Positions 1-9,300 of a stretch of DNA of 48,386 bases are shown here, in pieces. Source of the DNA: Candidatus Zipacnadia bacterium (lineage in GTDB: Bacteria; Armatimonadota; Zipacnadia; Zipacnadales; UBA5352); NCBI GenBank assembly GCA_029820295.1, contig JALGVA010000019.1, forward strand, positions 1 to 48,386, written 5' to 3'. The position numbers were made by a program, and so were the translations under genes. The notes under the pieces were generated by a model that saw only the letters and a program-made list of their open reading frames with translations, was not told the DNA's origin and did no database searches. Position 1 is the stretch's first letter, and each line of letters begins with the position of its first letter.

Positions 1-2
1 TC

Positions 3-1604
3 GTCGAGCCCCTGGTCAGCGAGCAGTGGTTCGTGATCATGGACCAACTCGCCGAGGAGGGCCTGCGCGCCGTGGATGAGGGGCTCGTGCGCTTCGTCCC
101 CGAGCGCTGGACCAGGGTCTATCGCGAGTGGCTGGAGAACATCGAGGACTGGTGTATCTCCCGCCAGCTCTGGTGGGGGCATCCCATCCCCGCGTGGTGG
201 TGCGAGTCGTGCCGGCAGTGGATCGTCTCCCGCGAGGACCCCACTGAGTGCCCCGAGTGCGGCGGCACCGACCTGGTGCAGTCGCCCGACGTGCTCGACA
301 CCTGGTTCAGCTCCGGGCTGTGGCCGTTCTCGACGCTGGGCTGGCCCGACGAGACCGACGACCTCGCGTTCTGGTACCCGACCAGCGTGCTGGTGACCGC
401 CTACGACATCATCTTCTTCTGGGTCGCGCGCATGATCATGGATGGCATGCACTTCACCGGGAAGCAGCCCTTCGACACGGTCTTCATCCACGGCCTGGTG
501 CGCACCGCGAGCGGGCAGAAGATGTCGAAGTCGCTGGGCACCGGCGTCGATCCGCTGGAGTTGATCGACAAGTATGGCGCCGACGCGCTGCGCTTCGCGC
601 TCATGCAGATGATCACCCACGGCCAGGACCTGCGCTACTCCGAGGACCGCGTGGTCGGCGCCCGCAACTTCTGCAACAAGCTGTGGAACGTCACGCGCTT
701 CGTGGTGATGAACCTCGACGACGCGCCGGAGCAGCCCATCGACCTCGCCGAGGCCGACCTGAGCCTCGCCGACCGCTGGATCCTGTCGCGCCATCATCAC
801 ATGCTGGCGCTGGTTGACCGCGAGTTGGAGGCGTACAACATCGCGCAGGCGGCCGACGCGCTCTACGAGCACATCTGGAGCGAGTTCTGTGACTGGTACG
901 TCGAGTTGGCGAAGTCGGACCTCTACGAGCCGCAGAGCCCCGAGCGCAGAGCGGTGACGCAGGAGGTGCTACGCACAGTGCTGAGTGGCTTCCTGCGCGC
1001 GCTGCACCCCATCATGCCCTTCATCACCGAGGAGCTGTGGCATCGGCTGGACGAGGAGGCCGGGCCGATCGCGGTGGCGGACTACCCGACCGCGGATGAG
1101 CGCTGGCTCGACGCCGAGGCGGAGGCGCGCATGGCCGAGTTGCAGCGCACGGTGACCGCGATCCGCACGCTGCGGGCGGCGCTGACGCTGTCGCCGTCGC
1201 AGCGCGCGCCGGTGACCATCATCGCCGACGATGCCGTGGCCCTGGCGTTGCTGGAGGCGCAGCGCCGGGGCCTGCGCGGGCTGGCGATGGTCGACGAACT
1301 GACTCTGCTCGAACCGGGCTCGGCGGCGCCGGACAACTGTCTGGCCGCGACCGCGCCGGGCGCGCAGGTGTTCCTGCACGTGCCGGGAAGCGTGGATGTC
1401 AGAGGCGAGGTCGGGCGCATCGACAGGCAGATCGCGGACATCGAGGGCGACATCGCGCAGAGCGAGGGCAAGCTGGGCAACCCGCAGTTCGTGGAGAACG
1501 CGCCGGCTGAGATCGTCGAACGTGAGCGCGAGCGCCTGGCCGACGCCGAGGAGAAGCTCGGGCAACTTCGGGAGCGACGGGCCGCCCTGGCGGGGCTCGT
1601 CTAG
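3..1604 (+). CDS. valS: Valyl-tRNA synthetase, C-terminal part (5' end outside window)
   Basis: Class I aminoacyl-tRNA synthetase that charges tRNA-Val with valine. The reading frame is open from base 3 and begins inside the protein with VEPLVSEQWFV, so the N-terminal HIGH half of the catalytic domain lies upstream of the window. Visible here are the end of the Rossmann fold, a zinc-ribbon-like CESC/CPEC pair, the KMSKS loop (bases 519-533), the helical anticodon-binding domain (RYSEDRVVGARNFCNKLWN onward) and a C-terminal coiled-coil arm (about bases 1400-1600) typical of ValRS. An unrelated gene follows after 32 bases on the same strand. Identity is secure; only the start is missing. Confidence 0.97.
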   Translation, partial: VEPLVSEQWFVIMDQLAEEGLRAVDEGLVRFVPERWTRVYREWLENIEDWCISRQLWWGHPIPAWWCESCRQWIVSREDPTECPECGGTDLVQSPDVLDTWFSSGLWPFSTLGWPDETDDLAFWYPTSVLVTAYDIIFFWVARMIMDGMHFTGKQPFDTVFIHGLVRTASGQKMSKSLGTGVDPLELIDKYGADALRFALMQMITHGQDLRYSEDRVVGARNFCNKLWNVTRFVVMNLDDAPEQPIDLAEADLSLADRWILSRHHHMLALVDRELEAYNIAQAADALYEHIWSEFCDWYVELAKSDLYEPQSPERRAVTQEVLRTVLSGFLRALHPIMPFITEELWHRLDEEAGPIAVADYPTADERWLDAEAEARMAELQRTVTAIRTLRAALTLSPSQRAPVTIIADDAVALALLEAQRRGLRGLAMVDELTLLEPGSAAPDNCLAATAPGAQVFLHVPGSVDVRGEVGRIDRQIADIEGDIAQSEGKLGNPQFVENAPAEIVERERERLADAEEKLGQLRERRAALAGLV

Positions 1605-1636
1605 ACCCGAAGACCGTCGCGAGCAGAGGGCAACCC

Positions 1637-2572
1637 ATGGCATCGATCAACGTGTCCGGCCCGATCATCGTCATCGAGACCGACCTGCTGTGCGCCGAGG
1701 TGCACGCCGAGGGCTACGTCTCGGGCGTTTTCCGTGACACCTTCGTGGACCGGGAGAGCGGCGCGCGCGACAACAGCTTCGGCCTCGACGTCGCCGACTT
1801 CCTGCTCGAGCCGCGGTGGGATGACCCTGCCGTAGAGGTCGAACACCCCTACCATGGCCACGACGCGGTGCACGGCCACCTGCCCAGGCGCTACGTCGAA
1901 GGGCCGCAGATCTGCACGCAGGCGGGGAGGCTGGACTTCGAGCTGGTCGAGGGCAAGAGCTTCGTGGCGGTGCGGCAGTGGTACACCTGGCAGTGGGCCA
2001 CCTACGGCCGCGCGCCGGGATCGCGCTGGGAGCAGACGCTGGTGTTCGCCGACGGCCTGCGCTACTTCCTGTGCGCCGACCGCATCACCAGCGCCAACGA
2101 CGTCGATGCGCTGATCTTCCGCCTCGACATGCCCGGGCATCTGCGCCACGACGCGGGCGACAGCTTCGAGCAGATCTACCTCAGCTATCATGGGTGCATC
2201 CCGTCGAGCGAGTTCCTCGAGGACTTCCCGCCCGATGGCAAGTTCCTCTACCAGCGCGACGACGCGGCCCTCCCCGACAGCATGATCCGCGCGCGGCAGG
2301 TGACGCTGCCGGACGGCTCGGCCGGTCCGTGGCTGGCGGGCATCACGCTCGCGCCGGAGATCGTTTTCCAGGCGTGGTGTCATCAGCGCGGCTACGTGTG
2401 CTTCATCGAGGAGATCGGCGGCTGGCCGGTGAAGGCGGGGGAGAGCTTCGGCGCGGCATACGCGGTCGGCTGGTTCGACGACATCGAGGAGATGCATGCG
2501 GTCGCGGCCGCGCGCGATGGCGCGACCGGCATTGAGGTGGACGCCCGGAGCTGGCGTCTGCTGGAGGACTGA
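1637..2572 (+). CDS. Conserved-looking protein of unknown function
   Basis: This encodes 311 residues with no signal peptide or membrane segment. The sequence is rich in aromatic and acidic residues with alternating beta-type patterns (for example RQWYTWQWATYGRAPGSRW near residues 113-131), suggesting a soluble beta-rich fold such as a beta-sandwich or mutarotase-like domain. I do not recognise a family. The start is supported by AGAGGG six bases before the ATG. It lies 32 bases after valS and 6 bases before the next membrane-protein gene, so the three may be co-transcribed. The GC-rich third positions match its neighbours, which supports a genuine gene, but no function should be assigned from this. 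Confidence 0.8.
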   Translation: MASINVSGPIIVIETDLLCAEVHAEGYVSGVFRDTFVDRESGARDNSFGLDVADFLLEPRWDDPAVEVEHPYHGHDAVHGHLPRRYVEGPQICTQAGRLDFELVEGKSFVAVRQWYTWQWATYGRAPGSRWEQTLVFADGLRYFLCADRITSANDVDALIFRLDMPGHLRHDAGDSFEQIYLSYHGCIPSSEFLEDFPPDGKFLYQRDDAALPDSMIRARQVTLPDGSAGPWLAGITLAPEIVFQAWCHQRGYVCFIEEIGGWPVKAGESFGAAYAVGWFDDIEEMHAVAAARDGATGIEVDARSWRLLED

Positions 2573-2578
2573 CGCGCG

Positions 2579-3079
2579 ATGGCCTCGTCGCGGCGCGGGA
2601 TGACGGTGCTGAGCTACCTGATCGCACTGACCGCGCTGTGCGTCGCGCTCGGCTACGTGGACGCGGTCGCGACCTTCTACGTGCGCGGGACGCTCGAGCT
2701 TGCGCAGGAGGGTGGAGACTTCGCGCGTGCGAGCGTCGAGGCGATGCCTGCGCGCACGGTGGCGCTGGAGCAGACGCGCCAGGCGGCCACGGTGCTGGTG
2801 CTGATCACGGTCGCGGTGGTGGCCGGCCGCAACGCGCTGCAGCAGTGGGGCACCTTCGCGTTTGCGCTGGGGAGCTGGATGGTGCTGCGCTACGCGGCCA
2901 TCCGCACCATCACCAACTGGCCGGAGTCGCCGGCGAGCGCCGACGCGCTCGTGCTCACGCCGCACCCGGTCTACGCGCCGGTGTGGATGGCGCTGATCGG
3001 CGGGCTGGCGCTGGCGGCGCTGGGCATCACGCTCATCCGCGCGGGGGCGCTGGCGCTGCGCCGGCGAAGCGCACCGTAG
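2579..3079 (+). CDS. Small integral membrane protein, four predicted helices
   Basis: The protein has 166 residues and four hydrophobic stretches: about residues 10-28, 60-80, 88-106 and 132-155. A periplasmic or extracellular loop of about 30 residues follows the first helix, and a basic tail (LRRRSAP) suggests a cytoplasmic C-terminus. It begins 6 bases after the previous gene, which implies co-transcription. It ends 3 bases before the convergent isocitrate dehydrogenase gene, so there is almost no room for a terminator. No family is recognised; a transport or sensory role cannot be inferred. Confidence 0.75.
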   Translation: MASSRRGMTVLSYLIALTALCVALGYVDAVATFYVRGTLELAQEGGDFARASVEAMPARTVALEQTRQAATVLVLITVAVVAGRNALQQWGTFAFALGSWMVLRYAAIRTITNWPESPASADALVLTPHPVYAPVWMALIGGLALAALGITLIRAGALALRRRSAP

Positions 3080-3082
3080 CGG

Positions 3083-4165
3083 TCACTGCAGACGCGCGAT
3101 GATGGCGTCGGCCATCTCGCTGGTACCGACGGCGCCGGGGTCGTCGCGGGTGGGCTTGAGGTCGTAGGTGACCTGGTCGCCCTCGGCGATGACGGCGGCG
3201 GTGGCGCGCTCGAGACGATGGCCGGCGTCGTGCTCGCCCAGGTGGTGCAGCATCATGACCGCCGACAGGATGGTCGCGGTGGGGTTGACCTTGTTCTGCC
3301 CGGCGTACCTGGGCGCGCTGCCGTGCGTCGGCTCGAAGACCGCGATCTCCTCGCCGATGTTGGCGCCCGGCGCCACGCCCAGCCCCCCGACCAGGCCGCA
3401 GCACAGGTCGCTGACGATATCCCCGTAGAGATTGGGCAGCACCAGCACGTCGTAGAGGTCGGGCTTCTGCACGAGCTGCATGCACATGTTGTCGACGATG
3501 CGGTCCTCGAACTCGATGCCGCTGTCCGCGTAGTCCTCGGCGACCTCGCGCGCGACGTGCAGGAACAGCCCGTCGGAGAACTTCTGGATGTTGGCCTTGT
3601 GCACCGCGGTGACCTTGCTGCGCCCGTTGGCGATGGCGTAGTCGAAGGCGAAGCGCACGATGCGCTCGGAGGCGCTCACCGAGATGGGTTTGATGGAGAT
3701 GCCCGAGTCGGGGCGGATGCTCTCGCCGCTCAGGCGCTCGATCTCGCCGATGATCTCCGCGCACTCCTCAGTGCCGCGCTCGAACTCGATGCCCGCGTAG
3801 ACGTCCTCGGTGTTCTCGCGCACCACCACCAGGTCGGCCTCGGGATAGCGCGACTTCACGCCGTCGTAGTACTTGCTCGGGCGCAGGCAGGCGTAGAGGT
3901 CGAGGGTCTTGCGCAGCGCCACGTTCACGCTGCGGAATCCCGTGCCCACCGGCGTGGTGATCGGGCCCTTGATGGCCACCTTGTTGGCGCGGATGGAGTC
4001 GAGTACGCTCTCGGGCAGCGGCGTGCCGGCCTCCTCGAGCACCTCCATGCCGGCGTGGTGCACGTCCCACTCAATGGCGACGCCGGTGGCTTCGACGCAG
4101 CGGCGCATGGCCTCGACCAACTCGGGGCCGGTGCCGTCACCGGGGATGAGAGTGATGGTGTACAC
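3083..4165 (-). CDS. NAD-type isocitrate/isopropylmalate dehydrogenase family protein, probably isocitrate dehydrogenase
   Basis: This 360-residue beta-decarboxylating dehydrogenase probably oxidises isocitrate to 2-oxoglutarate in the TCA cycle. It starts with [13 protein letters not shown] and has the substrate-loop motif [16 protein letters not shown], the [14 protein letters not shown] motif, the [13 protein letters not shown] helix, the metal-binding [12 protein letters not shown] segment, and the cofactor-site motif [18 protein letters not shown]. The last, with its short length, resembles the IDH3/Thermus-type NAD enzymes rather than the long NADP enzymes. Isopropylmalate or homoisocitrate dehydrogenase is less likely because of [12 protein letters not shown] and ENTEDVYAG. 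The start is GTG at 4165, with AGGAGGG six bases upstream. It follows the aminotransferase gene on the same strand after 77 bases, linking 2-oxoglutarate supply and transamination. Confidence 0.9.
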   Translation of the reverse strand: MYTITLIPGDGTGPELVEAMRRCVEATGVAIEWDVHHAGMEVLEEAGTPLPESVLDSIRANKVAIKGPITTPVGTGFRSVNVALRKTLDLYACLRPSKYYDGVKSRYPEADLVVVRENTEDVYAGIEFERGTEECAEIIGEIERLSGESIRPDSGISIKPISVSASERIVRFAFDYAIANGRSKVTAVHKANIQKFSDGLFLHVAREVAEDYADSGIEFEDRIVDNMCMQLVQKPDLYDVLVLPNLYGDIVSDLCCGLVGGLGVAPGANIGEEIAVFEPTHGSAPRYAGQNKVNPTATILSAVMMLHHLGEHDAGHRLERATAAVIAEGDQVTYDLKPTRDDPGAVGTSEMADAIIARLQ

Positions 4166-4242
4166 GGGCGTCCCTCCTGATTCACGATCGGGAGCGGGGG
4201 AGTGGCCCCCGCCCCCGGAGGTGTGCGCGCTGCGCTGCTGAT

Positions 4243-5430
4243 CTACGCGAACGCGGCGGTGAAGCGCCGCAGGCCCTCTTCGAGCTGCTCCATACCGGCG
4301 GCGAAGCTGAGGCGGATGTAGTCGTCATCGCCGAACGAGGAGCCCGCGACCAGGCTGATCAGGTTCTCACTCAGCAGCTTCATCGCCAGCGCGTCGGACC
4401 TCGCCCCCGCGGGCGCGTCGGGCACCAGCCGGTCGTAGTGGGCCGAGACGTTGGGGAAGGCGTAGAACGCCCCGCGCGGGGTGGCACAGGTGACGCCGTC
4501 GATCTGTGCCATCTGTTCGACGACGAAGTCGCGGCGGCGCTCGAACTGCCGGTTCATCTCCGCGACGCTCTCCTGCGGGCCGGTGAGCGCCTCGACGGTG
4601 GCCCACTGCGCGATGGTGTTCGGGTTCGAGGTCATCTGGCCCTGCAGTCCGCCCATGGCCTTGACCACCGGCTCGGGGCCGAGCACCCAGCCGATGCGCC
4701 AGCCGGGCATCGAGTAGCTCTTGGCGACGCCATCGACGATGAGCGTGCGCGCGCGCACCTCGTCGCCGAGCTGCGCCGGGCTCAGGTGCGTGCGGCCATC
4801 GAACAGGATGTGCTTGTAGATCTCGTCGGAGATGATGGTGAGGTCATGCTCGATGGCGATCTCGGCGATGCCCTCCATGACATCGCGCTCGTAGACCGCG
4901 CCGCTGGGGTTGCACGGGCTGTTGAGTATGATCGCGACGGTGTAGTCGGTGACGGCCGCGCGTATCTGCGCGAGGTCGGGCTGGAAGTCGTCCTCGTCCC
5001 GGGTCTCGATGATCACCGGCCGCCCCTCGCAGAACGCGATCTGGTCGGGGTAGGTGACCCAGTAGGGTGAGAGCACGATGACCTCGTCGCCGGGCTGCAC
5101 CAGCGTCTGCGCGATGTTGAACAGGGAGTGCTTGGCGCCATTGGACGCGACCACCTGCGCGGGAGTGTAATCCAGCCCCAGGTCGCGCCGCGTGGCCTCG
5201 CAGATGGCCTGCTTGAGTTCAGGCAGGCCCGAGGCGGCGGTGTACTTGGTCTGGCCCTCGTCCATCGCGCGCTTGGCGGCCGCGACGATGTTGGCGGGCG
5301 TGGGGAAATCGGGCTCGCCCACGGCGAAGGACAGCACGTCCTTGCCCTGGGCCCTCAGCTCGTCGGCCTTGACCTTCATGCCCATGGTTGCGGACGGGCT
5401 GATGGCCTCGAGTCTCCTGGCAATCCTCAT
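4243..5430 (-). CDS. Class I PLP-dependent aminotransferase (aspartate aminotransferase type)
   Basis: This 395-residue fold-type I enzyme probably transfers amino groups between aspartate and 2-oxoglutarate. It has the N-terminal GEPDFPTP substrate-binding motif (near residue 38), the [16 protein letters not shown] segment, the NSPCNPSG motif, the ISDEIYKHI motif, the PLP lysine in [13 protein letters not shown] (Lys237) and the C-terminal arginine in DDYIRLSFA that binds the substrate carboxylate. This matches the Thermus/Bacillus aspartate aminotransferase subgroup, some members of which also use prephenate or other acceptors. It lies between the TPR lipoprotein gene and isocitrate dehydrogenase on one strand. 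A GC-rich hairpin (4194-4212) lies between this gene and the next, but no U-run follows it. Confidence 0.9.
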   Translation of the reverse strand: MRIARRLEAISPSATMGMKVKADELRAQGKDVLSFAVGEPDFPTPANIVAAAKRAMDEGQTKYTAASGLPELKQAICEATRRDLGLDYTPAQVVASNGAKHSLFNIAQTLVQPGDEVIVLSPYWVTYPDQIAFCEGRPVIIETRDEDDFQPDLAQIRAAVTDYTVAIILNSPCNPSGAVYERDVMEGIAEIAIEHDLTIISDEIYKHILFDGRTHLSPAQLGDEVRARTLIVDGVAKSYSMPGWRIGWVLGPEPVVKAMGGLQGQMTSNPNTIAQWATVEALTGPQESVAEMNRQFERRRDFVVEQMAQIDGVTCATPRGAFYAFPNVSAHYDRLVPDAPAGARSDALAMKLLSENLISLVAGSSFGDDDYIRLSFAAGMEQLEEGLRRFTAAFA

Positions 5431-5487
5431 GGCGCTCTGCTCCTGTCGGGTCGGGTAGGCCGGGGCGCGGCCGGTGGTCGCTCGCGG

Positions 5488-6312
5488 TCAGGCGGTACGC
5501 CGGCCCGGCGTCTGCGCAAGGGTCAGAGGAAGCAGTATTCGCCCCAGGCGGCGTAGTTCCTTCTGCGCGGGCTCGAAGCCCGGGTCCAGCTCGATCGCAC
5601 GCTGGAGCACCCGCCGGGCGTCTCTGATGCGCTCGAGCCGCGAGTAGACTACGCCGAGGTGGTAGAGCATCTCGGGGTCTTCGCGGGGGTGGTGACGGTG
5701 GGCGCGCTCGAGGTGGAAGGCGGCCTCCACCAGCTCGCCGCGCTGCGCCAGCGCCCAGCCCCAACTGTCGGCGATGGGCGACTCGAGCGGGAAGGCCTCA
5801 ACTGCGCGCCGCAGCGCGTTGTGGGCGGCATCCACGTCGGCGCCACCGTCGATGAGCAGGTAGCCCGCGTCGTTGAGCAGCAGCGCCCACTCATCACGCG
5901 TGATGGCGCCCGCCCGGTGCAGTCGGTCGGCCTCCTCGATCACCTGCAGGCCCATCTGGACGCCCGCCCGGCGACGGCCGGTCTTGAGCAGGCAGTAGGC
6001 CAGCAGCGTGCGGTCGTGCCGCCCGACCTCGGGCAGCGCCTCGAACAGCTCAGCGGCCGTCTCGTAGTCACGCGCCAGCACGTAGAGCCGCGCCAGGCGC
6101 AGGTTCATGTCGTGGTCGTCAGGCAGCAGCGCCATGGCGCGATCAAGCTCGGCCCTGGCCTGCGCGGTGTCTCGCGGCAGCTCCTGCAGGTGCTTCTCGG
6201 CCTGCTGCACGTAGCGCGCCGCCACGAAGTCGCGGCGCATCTCGTCGGTCTGGCAGCCCGCGATCAGCAGCGCCAGGGCGCAGGGCAGCAGGAGGCGCGC
6301 CACGCGCATCAT
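5488..6312 (-). CDS. TPR-repeat lipoprotein translationally coupled to the STAND protein
   Basis: The protein has 274 residues. The N-terminus MMRVARLLLPCALALLIAGC is a lipoprotein signal with lipobox LIAGC, so the mature protein would start at Cys20, acylated and attached to a membrane. The rest is helical TPR-type repeats (about residues 25-260) with patterns such as AQARAELDRAMALLPDD and MLYHLGVVYSRLERI. Its ATG (6312) overlaps the stop codon of the upstream SIR2-like/STAND gene as ATGA, so the two are likely translated in a fixed ratio. A longer upstream reading frame exists (to 6441), but the lipobox and coupling favour this start. TPR lipoproteins are often assembly or scaffold factors; the actual role is unknown, and the pairing with a STAND NTPase is the main clue. 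Confidence 0.85.
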   Translation of the reverse strand: MMRVARLLLPCALALLIAGCQTDEMRRDFVAARYVQQAEKHLQELPRDTAQARAELDRAMALLPDDHDMNLRLARLYVLARDYETAAELFEALPEVGRHDRTLLAYCLLKTGRRRAGVQMGLQVIEEADRLHRAGAITRDEWALLLNDAGYLLIDGGADVDAAHNALRRAVEAFPLESPIADSWGWALAQRGELVEAAFHLERAHRHHPREDPEMLYHLGVVYSRLERIRDARRVLQRAIELDPGFEPAQKELRRLGRILLPLTLAQTPGRRTA

Positions 6313-9300
6313 GTCAGCGCCCCCGGCTTGAACTCCGTGCCCACGAAGGCGACCACGTCGTAGTACTGCATTCCGAGCACCACCATCTGCTCGGCGGTCG
6401 CGGGCGAGGAGAAGATGGCGTAGGAGGTCGAGTAGCGCCACTGCTCGGCGCCGTCCTCCAGGTTGAGCGCGTAGAGCGCGCCGTCCTTGGAGGCCACGTA
6501 GACGATGTCGCCGGCAATGGCCGGAGAGGCGAGGATCTCGTCCTCGGTCTCATGCTGCCAGACGAGCGCGCCATCCTCGCGGCGCACCGCGTAGGCCCTG
6601 CCGTCCATCGAGCCGGCGATCACCAGCTCGTCAGAGAGCGCGGGACAGGTGCGGATGTTCCCGTCCAGCTCGCCGCGCCAGCGCAGTTCGCCGGTAGCGG
6701 CGTCAACCGCCACCAGGGCCGAGTCATCGGAGCCGAAGTAGACCACGCCGTCGGCGCAGGAGGCGGCGGCCGCCACGGGCTCGCCGGCCTTGACACTCCA
6801 CGCCTGCTCGCCGTCCTCCAGCGACAGCGCGTACAGGTGACCGTCCCACGAGCCGACGACGACCAGGTCATCGACCACCATCGGCGCGGCCGAGATCTCG
6901 TCGCCCACGCGCACTTGCCAGCGCACGCGCCCGTTGGCGGCCTCGACGGCGACCAGGCGGCCGTCCTGGTTGCCGGACAGCACGACTCCGCCCGCCAGCG
7001 CCGGCGATGAGCGGCTGGGGGCGCCGGTGTCGTACTCCCAGCGCTTCGAACCGTCGTGCAGCGACAGCGCGTAGAGCTTGCCGTCGCGCGAGCTGACGTA
7101 GACCCAGCCGCCGGAGATCGCGGGGGTGGACTCGACGCGGTCGCCGGTTTGTGTCTCCCAGCGCAACTGACCGGAGGCGCTGTCGAGGCCGTAGACGTAG
7201 CGGTCGCGCGAGCCCACGCACACCATCCCGGCGGCGATCGCCGGTCCGCCCACCACCGGGCCGCGTGCCTGGAAGCGCCAGCGCACCTTCAGCGGCGGCG
7301 TCACCTGCTGTCGGCTCCGACCGACGCGCCCTGCGTTGGCGTGGAAGGTGGGCCACTCCTCGAACTGCTCCGCCCGCTCCTGCTGCGTCAGCACTTCCTC
7401 ACGCATCTCGGCCACCGCCTCGTGGCCGAGATGCGTGGTGGCCAGGCTCTCCGCTTCGTCGAGGAGCCGGATGGCGCTGTCGAATTCCCGCCGCTGGGCG
7501 TGCGCCATGGCCAGGGCGAAGGCGATCTGCGCCGAGCGCGGCTGGTTGCGGCGCGCCGCCTCGATCTCCGCCACGGCCCGCGGGTCCTGCGCCACGCGAC
7601 CCAGCGCGTAGGCGACCGCCCACGGCGCATCGGGGCTCTCGCGCAGTCGGCGCAGCAGGATGCGGGTGGTGGACGCCGCATCCATCTCCATCAGCGCCTC
7701 GGCGACCTCGTCGCGCATCTCCTCGTCGCCGTCGCGCAGGGCCTGGGCCAGCGGGCGCAGTGCCCGCCGGCTCTCGATGCGTCCCAGGGCGTAGGCCGCG
7801 AGGTGGCGCTCCTCGTCACTGCCGCGCCCGAGCAGGTGGACCAGCTCTCGATCTAGGCCGCGCAGGTAGTCCTCCGCCAGCTCGCGCACGTTCTGGTCGG
7901 CGTCGTCGAGGAGTTCGACCAACTCCCGGATGTAGGCGCGCGACACGTGCGGGCCCAGCGCGCGCAGCGCCGACAGCCGCACGTGCGGCTCGGCATCGTG
8001 CAGCATGTCCTTGATGGTGGGCTCGAGCAGGTTCTCGAGTTCCTCGATGCGTCCCAACCAGTAGCCCACGTCGATCTGCCGGTGCACGGCGCTGCGCACG
8101 ATCAGCGCCATCTCCTCGGGCGCGATGGTCAACTCGTTGCGGTGTGCGCCGATGACGCGCAGCGCCCCCTCCTGCATCAGCAGGCCGAACTTCTGGTAGT
8201 TGCCCAGTTCGCGGGTGAGCAGGTCCTGCACGTCCTTGACCTCGATCTGGCGCTCGGTCATCCACTCGTCGATCTTGCGCGCCACGTACTCGTGGACGAC
8301 CTCGTATTGGTGCCGCTCGGGCTTGCCCACCCGGCGCACCAGGCGCAGGTCCTCCAGGCGCGCGAGGATGCGCTCGACGGTCTCCTCGCTCTGCCCGACG
8401 TCGGCGGCGAGGCGCTCTACCGAGCGCACGGCCTTCAGCTCCGAGGACTGCACGAGCTGCTTGAGGATGTTGCGCACCAGCCGCCGCTCCCACGGCGGGA
8501 GCTGGTGCAGGGCGTGCTCGAGGTAGTCGCGCAGGATGCGGTCGGCGCCGTCGAGCTGCTCGTAGACGCTCGCCCCCATGGTGTGCCGGCCGGGCGTGAG
8601 CTGCTGGTAGAGGCGGTCCATGACGATCTGCAGCTCGGTGGGCTCGCAGCCGCCGTCGTGACACAGGTCCTCCAGCACGCGGTCCACCAGGTCCTCCTCG
8701 ATGTTGAGGCGGAAGCTGGAGCCGGGCTTGATGGCGGCGACCTTGGCCTGACGCGGGCTCATCTTGCGCAGGCGGTAGACGTTGTGCAGGATCTCCGGGA
8801 ACCACTCGCGCAGCTCGTAGAGCCGGCCGAGGAAGTCCTCGCGGATGCTGATGAGCACGCGCAGCTCCTCGCCTGATTGCTCCAGCGCCTCGGAGAGCTG
8901 GCGGGCGAAGTCCTCTTGCAGGCGGTCGCCGGTCTTGACGAAGTACTCCTCGAACTGATCGACCAGCAGCACGATCTGGCGGCCGGTACGCTCGGCCGCG
9001 TGGCTGAGGATCTCGTGCAGGCTGCCGGAGTCGTCGAAATCCTCGATGTCCAGCTCGCGCACCGCGTCGGCGAGCGCCTCACGGGTGTTCTCCAGGGGGT
9101 CCTCGCCGCAGCGCACGTAGATGGGCAGCCAGCGCGTGCCGTGGTCGTCGTCGGCCTCGTCGGCCTCGTCGAGCATGCGCGCCATGACGCCGGCACACAG
9201 CAGCGAGGTTTTCCCCCGGCCGAGCGCGCCGAAGAGAACGCTCAAGCGGTGCGCGCGCACCATCTCGATGACCTCGTCGGTCTCCTGCTCGCGCCCGTAG

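Noticed and set aside
1601-2965. Long open frame on the minus strand over the unknown and membrane genes at 1637-3079
   Set aside because: It is antisense to two better-supported genes, is rich in Arg/Ala/His with no recognisable motif, and GC-rich DNA gives many such shadows.
4194-4212. 7-bp GC hairpin between the aminotransferase and isocitrate dehydrogenase genes
   Set aside because: No U-run follows and both genes look co-oriented and related, so it was not called a terminator.
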